45,714 nucleotides of DNA from contig NZ_JAAVTO010000015.1 in assembly GCF_013185065.1 (NCBI RefSeq), forward strand, positions 1 to 45,714, written 5' to 3'. Within the stretch, counting starts at the first letter, position 1, and each line of letters starts with the position of its first letter. The notes below the pieces were generated by a model. It saw only the letters and a program-made list of their open reading frames with translations. It was not told the origin of the DNA and made no database searches. The position numbers and the translations under genes are program-made. Shown in pieces: positions 43,652 to 45,714 of the stretch. This stretch comes from Adlercreutzia sp. ZJ473. Lineage in GTDB: Bacteria > Actinomycetota > Coriobacteriia > Coriobacteriales > Eggerthellaceae.

Positions 43652-45160
43652 TCAGATCATCGTGTGCGCGAGCTCGAGCAGGGGCTCGCGCGCATTCTCG
43701 ACCTGCTCGTCCACTACGGCCTCCAGCAGCGCGGCGAGGATCCTTCCCACGTCAGGTCCCTGCTCCACGCCGAGCTCCATGACGTCGCGCCCGCTCAACG
43801 CGAGATTTCGCGTCGAGGGCACCTCCTCGGCGTCCAGCAGCGCGTCGAGCATGCGCCGCAGCTCCTCGATCTCGCCGACTCGTCCTCTGCCGAACGCCGG
43901 CGCCTGCGCGAGCGCGTCGGCGCGCTTGAGGTCGCACAGCGTGCGGAACAGCGCGGGGTCGCCGTCGAGGCGCATGAGCATGCGGCGAATGGCGCGGTTG
44001 TCGAGCCTGATCTCGTCGTCGTGGTGGCGCACGAGCATCATGACCTGGTGTTTGAAGGCGCCGCCCATGAGCAGGCGGTCCATGAGCGCGCCCGCGAGCG
44101 CTTCGCTCACCTTCGCGTGCCCGTAGAAATGCTCCACGCCGCTCTCGTCGAAGAACGCCGCCGCGGGCTTTCCCATGTCATGGCAGAGCGCCGCCCAGCG
44201 GCCGAGGCGGGTGGGCGGCATGTTCTGGACGGCGTAGGCCGTGTGCTCGAGAACGTCGTAGACGTGGTACTTCGTCATCTGCGCGCAGCCCTTCATGGCG
44301 GCGAGCTCGGGCAACGCGAACGAGAGCACGTCGACGGTGCCCATGAGCGCGTCGTGGACGTGCGCGCCGAGCAGCAGCGCGTCGAGCTCGTGGGTGATCC
44401 GCTCGGTCGACACCTTCGCCAGCAGGCTCTTGTGCGAGAGCATGGCCCGGTAGGTGCCCTCGTCGATGCGAAAGCCCAGCTGGGAGCAGAACCGGCAGGC
44501 GCGCAGCGTGCGCAGGGCGTCTTCCGCGAAGCGCTTCTCAGCTTCGCCGACTACGCGGATGATCCCCGCCCGCAAGTCGTCGATGCCGCCGAAGGGGTCG
44601 ACGAGTCCGCGCCGGGGATGATAGGCGAGCGCGTTCATGGTGAAGTCGCGCCGTGCGAGGTCCTCCTCGATGGTCGAGACGAACCGCACCTGCTGCGGGT
44701 GCCGTGCGTCGAGGTAGGAGCCGTCGCAGCGGAAGGTGGTGACCTCGACGGCATGCCCTGCCTCACGGCGCGTGTCGGGCGGATTGCGGGGCGCGCCTGC
44801 GACGAACGCGTTGCGCGCGGCGCCCTCGTCAGGCGAGCTGTGGCCGTCAGCGCTGATCAGGCCACGGGCGTCATCTGCGCGGCCTTCGCTTGCGCCCGTG
44901 GCGGAGGGGACCACCACCGTCACGGTGCCGTGCTTCGTGCCCGTTTCGTAGACGCGCATGCCTCGTGCAGCGCAGATGCGCCTCACCTCGGGCCAAAGCG
45001 CGTCGGTGGCGATGTCGACGTCGTTGCAAGGGCGCCCGAGCAGCGCGTCGCGCACGTACCCGCCCACGCACCACGCCTCATGCCCCTCTTCCTCAAGCGC
45101 GTCGATAAGCGTCATGGCGAAGTCAGACAGGCGGATGGCGGGTGTGGGGGATGCGTTCAT
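43652..45160 (-). CDS. cca: CCA-adding tRNA nucleotidyltransferase
   Basis: A 502-residue class II nucleotidyltransferase that builds or repairs tRNA CCA ends. The head domain has GGYVRDALLGRPCNDVDIAT (catalytic aspartates), RRDFTMNALAYHP and DPFGGIDDLRAG. ALRTLRACRFCSQLGFRI follows. A C-terminal HD domain shows LCHDMGKP. Between the catalytic strands about 45 residues (around EGRADDARGLISADGHSS) are inserted relative to typical family members. The start at 45160 has AGAGG 5 bases upstream; ATG 45187 is less likely. Both tRNAs in this window already encode CCA, so the role here may be repair. Confidence 0.94.
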   Translation of the reverse strand: MNASPTPAIRLSDFAMTLIDALEEEGHEAWCVGGYVRDALLGRPCNDVDIATDALWPEVRRICAARGMRVYETGTKHGTVTVVVPSATGASEGRADDARGLISADGHSSPDEGAARNAFVAGAPRNPPDTRREAGHAVEVTTFRCDGSYLDARHPQQVRFVSTIEEDLARRDFTMNALAYHPRRGLVDPFGGIDDLRAGIIRVVGEAEKRFAEDALRTLRACRFCSQLGFRIDEGTYRAMLSHKSLLAKVSTERITHELDALLLGAHVHDALMGTVDVLSFALPELAAMKGCAQMTKYHVYDVLEHTAYAVQNMPPTRLGRWAALCHDMGKPAAAFFDESGVEHFYGHAKVSEALAGALMDRLLMGGAFKHQVMMLVRHHDDEIRLDNRAIRRMLMRLDGDPALFRTLCDLKRADALAQAPAFGRGRVGEIEELRRMLDALLDAEEVPSTRNLALSGRDVMELGVEQGPDVGRILAALLEAVVDEQVENAREPLLELAHTMI

Positions 45161-45604
45161 AGGTACCTCTTCAGCGGACGTCCTCAATGCGTTTTCGACA
45201 GGCGCTACCTTATATAGAGCAGTTTGCGAACAGACAGCGTTGCTTCATGTTGCCGCACGTTGTCACACGTTGCTGCAAGGATCAGCGCTCGATTTGAGTA
45301 TATACGCTCAGGTTCGCAGCGCGCCCCGTGCTGTTTGCGAATTCCTATCGCGCAAAACAGCTTTCGCCCCTGATCTCGCCCGCCTGACTCCAGCCTTCGC
45401 CTGCCTGCCCTTTTCGCATCTGCCCCGTGCCGCTCCGAGCGGGTCTCTCGTCCGGTCTCCTCGACGCCATTCCGGGCGCAGTCCGCTCGCCCAGGACGGT
45501 GCGGGCGCCCTTTGGCCTCAGATCCGTCGTCGCTCCCCGCGCACGTCCGCCCTCCCCTCCCTCCCCTCCCTCCCTCCCCTCCCTTCCGGTTGATTTGCGA
45601 AGTC
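45161..45604. other. Gene-free region upstream of cca
   Basis: No coding sequence is supported. It contains AT-rich DNA near 45205-45225 (likely the cca promoter region) and 45290-45310, and a C/T-only run at 45550-45587. Confidence 0.5.
45550..45587. repeat. CCCTCCC polypyrimidine tract
   Basis: About 38 bases of C and T only, built from CCCTC and CCTCC units. Such tracts can slip or form unusual DNA structures. Confidence 0.7.
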
Positions 45605-45653
45605 AGCCGAACACCTTCCCTCGACCTGCGCGTTCCATGGTTAGCCGAACGCG
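45605..45653 (+). promoter_or_regulatory. Paired AGCCGAAC motifs upstream of the rightward gene
   Basis: AGCCGAACACCT (45605-45616) and AGCCGAACGCG (45643-45653), 38 bases apart, about 60 bases before the ribosome binding site at the right edge. The same ordered pair lies on the minus strand at the left edge. Confidence 0.4.
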
Positions 45654-45707
45654 ATGACGGTGTTCTGCGGGCGACCTATCGGGATCTTTTCCTGTTCGGA
45701 TGACTCT

Positions 45708-45712
45708 GGAGG
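45708..45712 (+). promoter_or_regulatory. Probable ribosome binding site of a gene off the right edge
   Basis: GGAGG two bases before the window ends. A plus-strand gene probably starts just beyond it. Confidence 0.4.
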
Positions 45713-45714
45713 CA

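Overview
The window is the replication-origin region of a high-GC actinobacterium, most probably class Coriobacteriia, family Eggerthellaceae. The genus cannot be fixed from the sequence. The assignment rests on high-GC codon use, the gyrA-proximal tRNA-Ile/tRNA-Ala pair, the DUF6179/DUF6323 gene pair, the style of the LysR proteins and the fermentative 2-oxoacid:ferredoxin oxidoreductase operon. No database search was possible, so names rest on recognised motifs.

Layout. Positions 1-873 hold tRNA-Ile, a parS site, tRNA-Ala and a small structured insert bounded by a duplicated tRNA-Ala 3' end. Positions 874-3996 hold a DUF6179/DUF6323 pair, an iron-sulfur flavoprotein with a divergent HxlR regulator, and a bifunctional-nuclease-domain protein. 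Positions 4153-12545, all on the minus strand, carry dnaN-recF-DUF721 followed by gyrB and gyrA. Positions 12546-13264 are the probable oriC (DnaA boxes, AT-rich DNA). On the plus strand follow a GHKL-ATPase/winged-helix gene, dnaA, rpmH, rnpA, yidD, yidC, khpB (jag), rsmG, a DUF559 nuclease gene, parA and parB. Then come rlmN (minus), ddl, a tail-anchored protein (minus), an exonuclease-DinG helicase, a single-pass membrane protein and a very large degenerate M28-peptidase-like membrane protein. From 35264 a LysR regulator diverges from an operon with a phenylacetate-CoA-ligase-like enzyme, an orphan LysR effector domain and a three-gene 2-oxoacid:ferredoxin oxidoreductase, followed by an AGCS amino-acid symporter. 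The window ends with cca (minus).

How it works together. Both replichores run away from oriC with almost all core genes on the leading strand. dnaA lies on the rpmH/par side, not with dnaN-recF-gyr as in the usual bacterial order. The ParAB segregation locus is accompanied by 18 perfect copies of parS (TGTTTCACGTGAAACA) and 2 one-mismatch copies, spread from 0.4 to 40.8 kb. Many sit at the centre of long palindromes placed where terminators belong. Others are buried in frame inside recF, the oxidoreductase genes and rlmN.

Strongest leads: the parS/terminator hybrids and in-frame parS sites; the GHKL-wHTH gene between oriC and dnaA; an intrinsic-terminator-like hairpin inside rnpA; the orphan LysR effector domain; the degenerate M28 protein with a roughly 780-residue insertion; valine at the GyrA quinolone-determining position; and a matching two-site motif in front of both outward-facing genes at the window edges.
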